Source: Hymenobacter sp. DG01
GTDB taxonomy: Bacteria > Bacteroidota > Bacteroidia > Cytophagales > Hymenobacteraceae
Length of the DNA: 64,000 nucleotides
Direction of reading: 5' to 3'
NCBI RefSeq assembly: GCF_006352025.1
Contig: NZ_CP040936.1
Location: 3,970,001-4,034,000 of the forward strand
Position numbers and translations under genes: made by a program. This document shows positions 37,085 to 45,758 of the stretch, piece after piece; the stretch's first letter is position 1, and every line of letters begins with the position of its first letter. The notes beneath the pieces are model-generated. The model had not been told where the DNA came from, searched no databases, and was given only the letters and a program-made list of their open reading frames with translations.

Positions 37085-37552
37085 TCAGCTGCCGCGGTAG
37101 GTGGAGTAGCCGTAGGGCGAGAGGGTGATAGGCACGTGGTAGTGCGCGCCGTCCTTGATTTCGAATACTACCTCCACGAAGGGGTAGAAGGACTGCTGCT
37201 TCTTGCTCTCGAAGTAGGGTTGGGTGAGGAAGGTGAGCTTATAGGTGCCGGGCGTACCAGTTGCGCTGGTAGCGGGCAGGAAATCGGCGATGCGGCCGGC
37301 GGCGTCGGTTTTCTTCTCGGCTACGGCGGTCCAGGTTTTCTGGGCGGCGTTGTAGCGGGAGAGGCTCACCGTCACGCTGGGGGCCGGCTGGCCCGTGCTG
37401 ATGTCGAGGATGTGGGTGCTGAGCTGGTTTTTGGCTGGGGTGGCCTGGGCCATGCCCAGCAGGGGCAGCAAACTCAGCAGGCAAACGAGGAGCGTTTTCA
37501 ACGGGTAAAGGGCATTAGGTGAAAAAAGACTGCGCCTGGTTGGACGCGGCAT
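37085..37552 (-). CDS. Secreted 5-hydroxyisourate hydrolase (transthyretin-like)
   Basis: HIU hydrolase converts 5-hydroxyisourate to OHCU in urate breakdown. Family marks are LSTHILDISTGQPA (catalytic His), the Arg in AAGRIADFLP, and HYHVPITLSPYGYSTYRGS ending in the YRGS signature. A hydrophobic leader LKTLLVCLLSLLPLLGMAQ precedes the domain, so the enzyme is exported, as in some Gram-negatives. Starts possible: ATG 37552 (used), ATG 37570, or TTG 37501 right at the signal peptide. Urate oxidase and OHCU decarboxylase are not in the window. Downstream of, and probably co-transcribed with, the GlcG-like gene. Confidence 0.9.
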   Translation of the reverse strand: MPRPTRRSLFSPNALYPLKTLLVCLLSLLPLLGMAQATPAKNQLSTHILDISTGQPAPSVTVSLSRYNAAQKTWTAVAEKKTDAAGRIADFLPATSATGTPGTYKLTFLTQPYFESKKQQSFYPFVEVVFEIKDGAHYHVPITLSPYGYSTYRGS

Positions 37553-37600
37553 ATTAAGGAGCAACCTCATCAGGGGCCAAAGGTTGCGCAGAGCGGCCGG

Positions 37601-38128
37601 CTAAGGCGTGCTGATGCCGGCCTCGGGCAGCGCAGCGGCCTTCCCGATTAGGTCGTCGTTGTCGGGGCTGCCGCCGCCGGCTACGCCAATGCCGCCAATC
37701 ACCTGCCCGTTGTGCAGCAGGGGCACGCCTCCGCTAAGCAGCAGTAGCTCGGGCAGGGAGTTCAGGTTCTGGGTGTCAGGGTTGGCGCGGGCGTTGCGGC
37801 TCAGGGCCAGGGTAGGGGTTTTGGTGGAAAGGGCGGTGTAGGCTTTGCGGCGGGCGGCCTCAGTGTTGTGGGGACCCACGCCGTCGCCGCGCAGTAGCAC
37901 AATGGTCTGGCCGCTGGCATCTACCACCGCCACCGATACCTGCTTGCCCAGGGTAGCGGCTTTGGCCTGGGCCCGGGCGCTCATTTCGAGGGCGGCCTGC
38001 AGCGTCAGCTGCTGGGTGGATGTGAGGTAGGTAGGGGCCGGAGCAGCAGCGGGTTTGGCGGCGCGGGTTTGGGCCACGCCCAGGCCGGGCAGTAGCAACA
38101 GGCCCAGAGACCAGGTGAATTTTCTCAT
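37601..38128 (-). CDS. Exported GlcG/HbpS-family heme-binding protein
   Basis: 175 residues from the ATG at 38128; signal peptide MRKFTWSLGLLLLPGLGVAQ. The mature domain matches GlcG/HbpS (DUF336): LQAALEMSARAQAKAATLGK, VSVAVVDASGQTIVLLRGDG, EAARRKAYTALS, and GGVPLLHNGQVIGGIGVAGG. Relatives bind heme or sit beside small-molecule oxidases. It is 48 bases upstream of the HIU hydrolase gene in the same direction. The pairing hints at a periplasmic purine or oxidative by-product role (inference). Confidence 0.88.
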   Translation of the reverse strand: MRKFTWSLGLLLLPGLGVAQTRAAKPAAAPAPTYLTSTQQLTLQAALEMSARAQAKAATLGKQVSVAVVDASGQTIVLLRGDGVGPHNTEAARRKAYTALSTKTPTLALSRNARANPDTQNLNSLPELLLLSGGVPLLHNGQVIGGIGVAGGGSPDNDDLIGKAAALPEAGISTP

Positions 38129-38468
38129 CAGCACGAAAACGGAAACAGAGCAGTATTGCTCAACGGTAAACCAGCTACCGGGGTCGTTGTTACAGGCCAC
38201 GAGCCCGCCACAAGGGCTGGCTAGGCGGCAGGGAAAGTGTGCAAATGTGCCGTGCTGTCACATTTCACCCGCCGCGGCCGGGCCCGCAACAACAAAGCGG
38301 CTGGCGCTACCAGAGCACCAGCCGCTTTGTTGTTAGGGTCCCGTTGATTTTCGGTCAGCCTACGGCTCTTCTACCGACTTGTGGCATGAGTTCAGTAGAA
38401 AACTTTAGCCAGCTCCGCCTAAGGGTTTGTGAAGCGGTGAAAATCAGGTGAGTTACTGTCCGTGGCGG
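38129..38468. other. Intergenic region with 17-bp inverted repeat
   Basis: 340 bases between the GlcG-like and SUFU-domain genes, both on the minus strand. AACAACAAAGCGGCTGG (38288-38304) and its exact complement (38318-38334) form a stem with a 13-base loop. This is likely the terminator of the upstream SUFU-domain transcript. No gene seen. Confidence 0.65.
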
Positions 38469-39245
38469 CTACCACAACCCCAGGAAACCCTTCTTTTTGG
38501 CTACGTTGGGGCGGTTTAGGTCCATCACGTCGGTGATGCCGTGCTCCTCGAACTTCTCAATGAGGGCCTGTACCCCTTCGCGCATCTTCAGGTCCATTTC
38601 TTCCTGATAAATGGCGTAGAGCGAGTAGAAGTAGATGGTTTTCTCCTCGCTGATTTTCAGCGTCGTGAATTCTTCGGGCAGGCTCAGGGAGGGCAGTAGC
38701 AGCATACAGCCCAGCCTGGTGTTGGAGGCGAAGGGCTCGGCGGCTTCCCCGTTCGGGATGGTGTGGCCGGAGCCCAGCCAGGTGCGGTACTCGTGGGGGA
38801 AGCGGGCCAGGTACTTCAGCCACCGGATAGGCCAGTACTTATCTTCCATGGCGTCCTCATCCTCATATTCGGCATCGGGGCCCATGTCGGGGAACTCCCA
38901 GGTGCTGGGCAGCAAGATGCACAGCTCAGCGTAGCGCCACTCCTCGGCACCCTCGGGGGCAGCCATGGGTAGGTCGCTCATGCCGGAGGTTACCAGAACC
39001 TTGAACGGAAAATCGGCGCTGGGCTCCACGAAGTGCACATCAATGTGCACCTTATCGGAAATTAGCTCATGGAACACCCCGCTCACCGGGCCAATGTGGC
39101 GCTCAATGTGGTTGGATATAGCCTCAATAGTCTCGTCGTCGCCGGAGGCCAGGCTGAACTCGGCGGGCTCTACGCCCTCGTAGCGGTACACCGGCGCCCC
39201 GGAGGGCGACATTTCCTGTTCTGAATCGGGCTCTTGCTCGGTCAT
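38469..39245 (-). CDS. Suppressor-of-fused (SUFU) domain protein
   Basis: A 258-residue cytoplasmic protein. The pattern matches bacterial SUFU-like domains: ISNHIERHIGPVSGVFHELI, VHIDVHFVEP, FKVLVTSGMSDLPM, YAELCILLPSTW, and PIRWLKYLARFPHEYRTWLG with FASNTRLGCMLLLPSL. In animals SUFU is a signalling inhibitor; bacterial members are widespread and often immunity proteins for polymorphic toxins, or of unknown use. No toxin gene is adjacent, so no partner is proposed. Acidic N-terminus. Confidence 0.85.
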   Translation of the reverse strand: MTEQEPDSEQEMSPSGAPVYRYEGVEPAEFSLASGDDETIEAISNHIERHIGPVSGVFHELISDKVHIDVHFVEPSADFPFKVLVTSGMSDLPMAAPEGAEEWRYAELCILLPSTWEFPDMGPDAEYEDEDAMEDKYWPIRWLKYLARFPHEYRTWLGSGHTIPNGEAAEPFASNTRLGCMLLLPSLSLPEEFTTLKISEEKTIYFYSLYAIYQEEMDLKMREGVQALIEKFEEHGITDVMDLNRPNVAKKKGFLGLW

Positions 39246-39416
39246 ATAAAGTAAGATAGGGATGAATGGATGGAACAGTTACTACGGACGGGCTCACGAA
39301 ATGTGCCAGCTGCCGGCTACGCAAATTGTCCGTTACCGGGGTAGCACAAGCCGTTTCCCTACCCCCGCCGGAAGGCTGAACCCCGGGCTACAGCTTCAGG
39401 GCGGAGCCGCCCGGGC

Positions 39417-40265
39417 TTACTTTTTCAGCACGTCCTTCAACTCCCTTAGGCGGAAGTTGCTGTCGAAGCTGAGGAACTCGCGCATCATGGCGGCGTGGCC
39501 GGAGCCCACCAGCACGACCACTTTATCATCGGTGGGGGCTACGGTTTTCTGGATGATAGAGTACATATAGAGGTTGCGGCGGTACCACTCCGAAACCAGG
39601 AAGGGGCCGCTGAAATTGGTAGTGGTGCCTGCCCGGTTGACTTTATCAAGGTAGAAGCCCTTATTGAAGTCGAGGTTGGTCTTGGTGTTCTCGTCGAGCA
39701 GAAGCTGGGTGAGGGAGTTGGAGGCCAGCTTCTTGTTCATGTTTTCCTCGTAGGATTTCACGTAGGCCAGTACTCCTTGCAGCAGATCCTCCTGGTGGGC
39801 GCTTTTCATGGCCTGCATCACGCTGTCGTAGGGGAACTGGGTTTTCCGGTAATCCATGGCGTACACTTTGGTGAGCTTAGCCTTCTTGGCTGCCCGAAAC
39901 GCCAGCTGCACGATTTCATTGCGGGTGTAGAAGCCGTAGGCCCGCTGAGAGAACCTGGTTTGCACGTACCCGGCGTAGTCGGGGCCCAGGTAGGCCGCGT
40001 AGAGGTCGTCGAGGCTCTTTTGGTCACTGGCTTCCCATTCTACAAAAACTTTATCCGGCTGGAAGGCAGCTATGCGGGAAGCCATGGTTTCCAGCTCGGC
40101 CTGCACTTTGGGGGCCTGCACATCCAGGGTATTGATCTTGGCTACATCGAAGCCGGGGTTGTCGAAGTGGAAGGTGCCAATCAGCAGCAAGTCGGCGGGC
40201 CTGGTCTGGGCCCGGCCCGTGGCGGTCAGCAGCACCGCCAGCAAGAAAAGAGTAGTAAAGCGCAT
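39417..40265 (-). CDS. Secreted DUF5694 protein
   Basis: 282 residues from the ATG at 40265; signal peptide MRFTTLFLLAVLLTATGRAQ. It matches DUF5694, a TraB/EreA-like fold: LLLIGTFHFDNPGFDVAKIN, DKVFVEWEASDQ, YGFYTRNEIVQLAFRAAKKA, VYAMDYRKTQFPYD, and C-terminal VVVLVGSGHAAMMREFLSFD. The His/Glu/Asp placements (GTFHFDNP, VEWE, GSGHAAM) resemble those of TraB-type predicted metal-dependent hydrolases. Periplasmic; function unestablished. Confidence 0.8.
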   Translation of the reverse strand: MRFTTLFLLAVLLTATGRAQTRPADLLLIGTFHFDNPGFDVAKINTLDVQAPKVQAELETMASRIAAFQPDKVFVEWEASDQKSLDDLYAAYLGPDYAGYVQTRFSQRAYGFYTRNEIVQLAFRAAKKAKLTKVYAMDYRKTQFPYDSVMQAMKSAHQEDLLQGVLAYVKSYEENMNKKLASNSLTQLLLDENTKTNLDFNKGFYLDKVNRAGTTTNFSGPFLVSEWYRRNLYMYSIIQKTVAPTDDKVVVLVGSGHAAMMREFLSFDSNFRLRELKDVLKK

Positions 40266-40503
40266 ACACCGAGTCAGAATACCTGCGGCTAAAGCTACAC
40301 GACAGTATCCGAACTCTTTAGCTCGCAAAAGCCGACGTGATGAGTGCCTCAGTCAGAAGCTAAGAACATAGCCAGCCCAGCCCTTGCCCGAGCACGCTGG
40401 TATTCGCGGCCTCTTGTGCCTGCGGCGGTAGGGCCTGCAGGGCCGCGTGCCCGGCTTTTTGTAACTAGCTACCCCTCCATACCTCTATACTTCGCCTGAT
40501 CCT

Positions 40504-41757
40504 GTGCTACACGCTACCAGCCGCCGCGCCGCCTATATCGGGCTCCTGCTGCTCCTGCCCGCTACCCTCCGCGCCCAAGCCCCGCTAACCCCGGCTCAGT
40601 ACCAGCAGGATTTCGCGTATTTCTGGACAACCATCAGCGAGAACTACTGCTACTTTGATAAGAAGCAGACCGATTGGGCCACCGTACGCACCCTTTACGC
40701 AGCCCAGCTGCCGGGTATCACTACCAAGGCCGCCTTTACCCGCCTGCTGGAGAATGCCCTGCACGAGCTCTACGATAACCACGCTTCCCTCTCCACCAAC
40801 CTCCCCGATTCGCGCCGGCTGCTTCCTTCCGGCTCCGATGTGTGGGCGCAGTTCCGCCAGGGCAAGCCGGTGGTGGTGGCCGTGCGGGCTGGTTTCGGGG
40901 CTGAGCGCGCAGGGATGCGGCCGGGAATGGAAATTGTAGCCGTAAATGATGTGCCGCTGGCCCAGGCCCTACCCCCGCTATTGCCCCGAACCCTGAGGGC
41001 CCCCGACGAGGCCGCCCGGGAGGTAGCCCTCAACCTAGCCCTGGCCGGCACCCACAACAACCCGCGCAAACTAACGGTGCGCAGCCAGGGCCGCACGCTA
41101 ACCTTCTACCCCGATAAGCCAACGGCGCAGCTCGAGAACATCGGCTACCCGCGCCTGCTGGAAAGCCGGCAGCTGGGCACCATCGGCTATATCCGGGTTA
41201 ACAACAGCCTGGGCAATAACAACCTGATAGCAGCCTTCGACAGCACCCTCGATGCCTTGTCGGCTACCTCCGGCCTGATTCTGGATTTGCGCGAAACGCC
41301 CAACGGTGGCAACACCACGGTGGGGCGTGCTATCCTGAGCCGGTTCATTACCCGGGAGCAACCCTACCAACGCCACGAGCTAACGGCCGAAGAGCAGCGC
41401 TACGGTATTAAGCGCAGCTGGGTGGAGCTGGTGTCGCCGCGCCCGCGGCCCTATACCCGGCCGCTGGTGGTGCTGGTGGGCCGCTGGACCAGCAGCATGG
41501 GCGAGGGCATTACCATTGGGTTTGACGCCATGCAGCGGGCCACCATCCTGGGCACCGAAATGGCCCGCCTCAACGGTGGTATTGCTTCTTATAGACTGCC
41601 AAACTCAGGTATTGGGTTTGCTATTCCCTTCGAGCGCATCTATCATATAAACGGCACGCCCCGCGAGAATTTCGTGCCGGCTCAGCACATTTCCCAGTCA
41701 GAGGAAAGCAGAGATGTTGCCTTGGAAAAAGCGCTGGAGCTGTTGTCCAGAGACTAG
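40504..41757 (+). CDS. S41-family peptidase with PDZ domain, exported
   Basis: 417 residues from a GTG at 40504; signal peptide MLHATSRRAAYIGLLLLLPA with cut near LRAQ. An N-terminal helical region is followed by a PDZ-like stretch (GFGAERAGMRPGMEIVAVND). The S41 core has LGTIGYIRVNNSLG, SGLILDLRETPNGG and WTSSMGEG with the probable nucleophile Ser. The Lys of the CtpA-type dyad is not obvious at the usual spacing (LGTEMARLNGG), so it belongs to the non-CtpA branch or is diverged. Periplasmic protein processing or turnover. Confidence 0.85.
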   Translation: MLHATSRRAAYIGLLLLLPATLRAQAPLTPAQYQQDFAYFWTTISENYCYFDKKQTDWATVRTLYAAQLPGITTKAAFTRLLENALHELYDNHASLSTNLPDSRRLLPSGSDVWAQFRQGKPVVVAVRAGFGAERAGMRPGMEIVAVNDVPLAQALPPLLPRTLRAPDEAAREVALNLALAGTHNNPRKLTVRSQGRTLTFYPDKPTAQLENIGYPRLLESRQLGTIGYIRVNNSLGNNNLIAAFDSTLDALSATSGLILDLRETPNGGNTTVGRAILSRFITREQPYQRHELTAEEQRYGIKRSWVELVSPRPRPYTRPLVVLVGRWTSSMGEGITIGFDAMQRATILGTEMARLNGGIASYRLPNSGIGFAIPFERIYHINGTPRENFVPAQHISQSEESRDVALEKALELLSRD

Positions 41758-41791
41758 ATAAGCTGTGCCCTGGCGCTTGCAGCAGCGCAAA

Positions 41792-41839
41792 GTATAACCA
41801 GCTGAAGCTCTTATCTACAGAAGCTTCAGCTGGTTATAC
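41792..41839. terminator. Bidirectional terminator, 18-bp perfect stem
   Basis: Arms 41792-41809 and 41822-41839 are exact complements around a 12-base loop. It separates the S41 peptidase gene from the convergent TonB-domain gene. No long T run. Confidence 0.75.
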
Positions 41840-41898
41840 GGGTAGTAAGGGGGTAGGCTACGAAGTAAGCTGTGGCCTGCTCTTACGGATGGGTGGGC

Positions 41899-42585
41899 TT
41901 ATTGCTTGTAGAGGAAGGGCACCGGAATGGTGCGGGCCACGCGCACGGGTTTGCCGCCCTCCTTGCCCGGCGTCCACCAGGGCATAATCCGGACGAGGCG
42001 CAGGGCTTCCTCATCGAGGCCGCCGCCGCAACCCTTAATCACGCGGGCATCCGTAATGCGGCCCTGCTCATCTACCACGAAGCTGACGTACACCGTACCC
42101 GATATACGCCGGGCCAGGGCCTCTTTCGGAAACACCGCGTTCTGCTTAATGAAGGCGCTGTAGGCCGCGTCGCCGCCGGGAAAGGAGGGCAACTCCTCAG
42201 AGTGGTTCAGCACTTCCGGCTGGCCGGAGGAGGTAGCGGTAGAGAGGGAGCTGGTGACGGGGTACATCTTCACTACCAGCGGCTCGCCGGCCACCACCTC
42301 CAGGTTTTGGTCGCGGTAGCCGTGGTAGCGGAAAAGCAGCACAGATTTATCGGTGGTGAGCTGCAGCAGAAACTCGCCGGAGGAGTTGGTGCTGGTGGCC
42401 AGGGAAGAGCCCTGCACGCCTACTACCACGCCGGGCAGGGGCTGGCCGGCATCGTTGGTTACGCGGCCCGTCACCAGCGTAGCCACCGGGCGGGCCACAG
42501 GAGCGTTTACCGGGGCAGGCAAGCTACCGCCGGAAGGCAGGGCAGGGATAAGGGCAGTAGATAAGGCAAGTAAAAGTTGAAGCAT
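41899..42585 (-). CDS. TonB C-terminal-domain protein with carboxypeptidase-regulatory-like domain
   Basis: 228 residues. A hydrophobic N-terminus (MLQLLLALSTALIPALPSGG) is followed by a CarboxypepD_reg-like domain (VTGRVTNDAGQPLPGVVVGV, STNSSGEFLLQLTTD). The TonB C-terminal domain comes next (PSFPGGDAAYSAFIKQN, FPKEALARRISGTVYVSFVV, DEEALRLVRIMPWWTPGKEG). This is a common Bacteroidota layout for energy-transduction or TonB-like adaptor proteins. It lacks the long Pro-rich span of classical TonB. Located in the envelope. Convergent with the S41 gene. Confidence 0.88.
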   Translation of the reverse strand: MLQLLLALSTALIPALPSGGSLPAPVNAPVARPVATLVTGRVTNDAGQPLPGVVVGVQGSSLATSTNSSGEFLLQLTTDKSVLLFRYHGYRDQNLEVVAGEPLVVKMYPVTSSLSTATSSGQPEVLNHSEELPSFPGGDAAYSAFIKQNAVFPKEALARRISGTVYVSFVVDEQGRITDARVIKGCGGGLDEEALRLVRIMPWWTPGKEGGKPVRVARTIPVPFLYKQ

Positions 42586-43212
42586 AAACGCGGGAATTGG
42601 TAGAAAAGCAGCAGCAAACGGGGCCTCGCCGGTTTCTGGGCGGAGCCGGCAGGCGGGGGCTCGGGCCTACCTGGGGAGTAAGCCAGCCCTGCCTTGCCTG
42701 AATGAGCGGGAGTGAAAACTCGCCAGGCCGCCCGCCCGCTGTGAAAGCGAGGCACCGACGGGCCAAACAGGTACCACCGCTGCCGGCTGAGGCAGCTGAC
42801 TTCTGGGGAAAGTGCAGGCCGCGCCAACCGAAAAGTATGCGGGTGTATAGAAGCAAATAAAAGAATTTTTCCCGGAAGCCAGAAGATTATTTCGCCTCTT
42901 AACTGGCTAGATGAATGGCTGATAAGAACTATTGCTGTTCAGGTTGCATATCTAGGTTTCGGCGCGTGGCCTCGGAGCCTGCTCGCGGGTAGTAAGGCCA
43001 AAAAAGTCACAAATGACCAGCAAGTGCCCACAATCTGTTTTTAGACTCTGGCTTCAGGTGTTTCGCCCCAGTCAGCCTGAAGCGCTAGAGGAATGGTGGC
43101 TGGCTGAGGTGGCAGTGCGCAGGGTTTACGGAGCTGGAGGGGGGTAGGGAAGCGGACCGGAAATGCCCGGCGCAGCTTGGATGCGGCCGCCGGGCGGTTT
43201 TATCTTTCGCTA
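42586..43212. other. Long intergenic region
   Basis: 627 bases with no supported gene. Open frames on the minus strand up to 42856 overlap the TonB-domain gene and have Pro/Arg-rich, shadow-like composition. GCTTCAGG and CCTGAAGC near 43050-43083 form a hairpin. TATCTTTC at 43201-43208, one base off a perfect -7 box, lies four bases before the ATG at 43213. Confidence 0.45.
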
Positions 43213-43647
43213 ATGAAGAAGCTGATGCGCGGTACGCTGCTCGGGGGCGGACTTTTCCTGCCGCTGCTGGTCCATGCCGGCGAGCAGGAAGAGAAGTACG
43301 TGTTCTTGCTGGTGGGCGGCCTGGGCGGCGTGCTGGTGGGAGCCGGGCTCTACGGCATCCTGATGGTGCTGGCCGCCATGTTCGTGCGGCAGCGGGGGGT
43401 AGTGCGGGCGGCTTTCGGGTTGTGCGTGGCCTTTTTGGCTTATATGCAGTTCACCTCCTTCCGCATTCTGCGCGTGGCCGTGGGGCTGGGGCAGCAGCTG
43501 GGGCTGGCTCCGGCGGCCATCCCCCTGAACGGGGTACTGGGGGCGGGGCTGTTGCTGATGGCCGTGTTCGGGCTGGTGGTGCTGCGGCTAGCCCTGCGGC
43601 TGTGGCGGGGGCGGCACGCCCGGCGCCAGAACCAGACCGGGAGGTAG
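43213..43647 (+). CDS. Small integral membrane protein, hypothetical
   Basis: 144 residues from the ATG at 43213 (MKKLMRGTLLGGGLFLPLLV). A probable signal or first TM is followed by three more hydrophobic helices: VFLLVGGLGGVLVGAGLYG, AAFGLCVAFLAYMQF, and LNGVLGAGLLLMAVFGLVVL. The C-terminal tail is basic (RRQNQTGR). Gly-rich helices with no conserved charged residues inside. I do not recognise a family. Its promoter box lies directly against the start codon. Confidence 0.6.
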   Translation: MKKLMRGTLLGGGLFLPLLVHAGEQEEKYVFLLVGGLGGVLVGAGLYGILMVLAAMFVRQRGVVRAAFGLCVAFLAYMQFTSFRILRVAVGLGQQLGLAPAAIPLNGVLGAGLLLMAVFGLVVLRLALRLWRGRHARRQNQTGR

Positions 43648-43662
43648 GCTGTGGGCACAAAA

Positions 43663-43688
43663 AAGGGCAGCCAAGCCCGGCTGCCCTT
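43663..43688. terminator. Bidirectional terminator
   Basis: AAGGGCAGCC and GGCTGCCCTT form a 10-bp stem with A run before and T residues after. Between the membrane-protein gene and the convergent DUF805 gene. Confidence 0.8.
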
Positions 43689-43710
43689 CTTCTGCAAGAA
43701 AACTCGACGA

Positions 43711-44088
43711 TTAGTAAGCCAGCACCGGCTCCGCCTTGGGGTCGGGGCCGTAGTGGTTGTCGCCGCGGGTGCCTTCGGTGCACAGCAGCACCAGCAGCCA
43801 GATGCCGCCTACCACCGGCACGAAGCTAATCAGAGCCCACCACCCGGTTTTGTTCTGGTCGTGAAGGCGCCTTACCAATACCGACAGGCTGGGTACGATA
43901 ATAGCCAGGGTGTAGAGGATGTAGAAGGGGCTAACGGTCAGGAGTCCGGTAGCCATTATCGCACCATCCACCATCAGAATGACGGTGGCGCAGATAATGT
44001 TAAACAAAACAAACATCCAGTACTCCTTGCGCCGGGCACGGCCCTGAAATAAGGCGTAGTTTCGTAGTACGTGTAAAAAGTAATTCAT
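43711..44088 (-). CDS. DUF805 membrane protein
   Basis: A 125-residue inner-membrane protein of the DUF805 family. It starts with the family pattern FLHVLRNYALFQGRARRKEY and WMFVLFNIIC, then three to four TM helices (VILMVDGAIMATGLL, YILYTLAIIVPSLSVLVRRL, WWALISFVPVVGGIWLLVLL). RRLHDQNKTGWWALI is the conserved arginine/histidine-aspartate loop, and the tail is GTRGDNHYGPDP. Function unknown. Confidence 0.93.
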   Translation of the reverse strand: MNYFLHVLRNYALFQGRARRKEYWMFVLFNIICATVILMVDGAIMATGLLTVSPFYILYTLAIIVPSLSVLVRRLHDQNKTGWWALISFVPVVGGIWLLVLLCTEGTRGDNHYGPDPKAEPVLAY

Positions 44089-44388
44089 GTACTGATAAAG
44101 TAAAAAGGTCCCTACTCGTAAGGCTTTTCGGTAACGCCCCGTTTTTAAGGTGGTTTCTGGACTCCACCGGGACCTGAGGCAATGCGGCCTTTGGCACGCC
44201 CGGGTACCGGCGCACGCATTATCCCGGAGGCAATATATAGATGGAAACAGGTGTAAGCGCCATTATAGGCTGTTTATTATAATGTTACCCGTTCTGCCAC
44301 CTGAGCCAAAAGCCGCAAACCTCCTGGCCGGAACGCTGCCGTAGAGCTTCAGCCAAGGGGTTGCCGTATGCGGGAGGGGTAGGCCAGG

Positions 44389-45492
44389 CTACGGCTGCGG
44401 GAGCGTCATTTTCAGGATCTGGTAAGGCTCGGTGCGCTCCTTGCGCGGAATGTGGAGCTGGGAAGTGGTAACGTAGAGTGAGTTATCGGGGCCCACCGAA
44501 AAGCTGTCGGGCCATTTCAGCTGGGCCGCCTGGGCTACCAACTGCAGCTCGCCGGAGGGGGTAACGCGCGTGACGGCGTTGTTCTGAATATCGGTCAGGT
44601 AGAGGTTGCCGGCCGGGTCGAAGATCATGCCGTCGGGCGGGTTGGTATTGCCTACCAGCTCAATGCGCTGGGGCAGCTGCGTGGGTGGCAGGTTTTCGTC
44701 GCGGAGGTACTGGGTGGCAATGCGATAGAGCGGCCGGGCAGTCAGGGCGTGGTAGTAGAGGTAGGCGCGGTCAGGCGAGAGAGCCAGGCCATCAGAATCA
44801 AGGGAGGGCAGCTCGCCGCTGGCGTTGCGCCATACCCGGCCCTCCACCGTCAGCACCAGGTTTTCCGATTTGGTGGAGGGGTTATTTTCCAGGAGGCGGC
44901 GGGTTTTTTTGGTAGCCAGGTTCACCACAATCAGCGCCCCGGAGCCCGAGTCGGTGAGGTAGGCGACGTTATTCTGGGTATCCACGCGCACATCGTTGAG
45001 GTAGCTGGTAGGGTAGGCAATGCTTTCATCGAAATCGAATCGCTGCACCAGCTGGCGGGTGGTAGGGTCGAACTTGAGCAGCTTGGCCCCGCCGGGAACT
45101 ACCCCGCGCATTTTGGGCGAGGCCGCATCCAGCACCCACAGGAAGTTGTTGGCATCCACGTACACGCTCTGCACGCACACAAAGCGGTTTTGGGGCGGCA
45201 GGCTCCGGTCCCAGGTGTTCCACTCGGCGTCGGGGAAGGGTGTGGCTTGGGTACCGCTCACCTCTGCCACCGAGTAAGGAATGGTATCGGTTTCCATGCG
45301 CGGAAAGTTGGCAAACACCCGCCCCTGCTGGGTAACCGCTACCCCGGTCCACTGCACCGTAGAGGTGGCCACCGGAGTCAGGGCAAGGTTAAGGTTAGTT
45401 AGGGTAGGACCCAGGGCTTGGTCATCGTCGTCGTTGCTGCAGCCGCCCAGCAGCAGCAGGCTAGCAAGAGCTGCGGTAAGTAGTTGTTTCAT
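44389..45492 (-). CDS. Yellow/MRJP-family lipoprotein, second paralogue
   Basis: A 367-residue lipoprotein: MKQLLTAALASLLLLGGC, an Asp-rich linker, then the same propeller as the protein at 18964. Shared blocks: TGVAVTQQGRVFANFPRM, PDAEWNTWD, SVYVDANNFLWVLDAASPKM, SYLNDVRVDTQNNVAYLTDS, DSDGLALSPDRAYLYYHALT and LKWPDSFSVGPDNSLYVTTS. It probably faces the periplasm. The two paralogues are 24 kb apart and on opposite strands. Substrate unknown. Confidence 0.85.
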   Translation of the reverse strand: MKQLLTAALASLLLLGGCSNDDDDQALGPTLTNLNLALTPVATSTVQWTGVAVTQQGRVFANFPRMETDTIPYSVAEVSGTQATPFPDAEWNTWDRSLPPQNRFVCVQSVYVDANNFLWVLDAASPKMRGVVPGGAKLLKFDPTTRQLVQRFDFDESIAYPTSYLNDVRVDTQNNVAYLTDSGSGALIVVNLATKKTRRLLENNPSTKSENLVLTVEGRVWRNASGELPSLDSDGLALSPDRAYLYYHALTARPLYRIATQYLRDENLPPTQLPQRIELVGNTNPPDGMIFDPAGNLYLTDIQNNAVTRVTPSGELQLVAQAAQLKWPDSFSVGPDNSLYVTTSQLHIPRKERTEPYQILKMTLPQP

Positions 45493-45758
45493 AGCGGGGG
45501 GTAGAGTAAGATGCAGAGCAATAGCCGCCCGAAGCGGCTGCCCTATTCCTACGCGCCGCGTGGGGGCGGGGCCATCCGGAGTTCAGCCTTTGCGGCGGAA
45601 TTCCGCGTTTATACGGAACCCCGCTGGTAGCAAATACGGAGCTTGCCCCGCCGCTTTGCCGGGCGCGCGGCAAACCGGCGGGGCGCCCGGCCTGTTGTGC
45701 TGCCCGGGGGCAGCTACGGCGGCAACCCCATCCTCTTACAGCCTCGCACGCTTTCCTT

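Noticed and set aside
42507..42856. Minus-strand open frames upstream of the TonB-domain gene
   Set aside because: They overlap the TonB-domain gene in other frames, are Pro/Arg/Ser-rich and have no domain or promoter.
44280..44330. tRNA-like D-arm text on the minus strand (GGCTCAGGTGGCAGAACG)
   Set aside because: The following bases do not form an anticodon stem-loop, and no T-arm GTTCGAATC or acceptor pairing is present.
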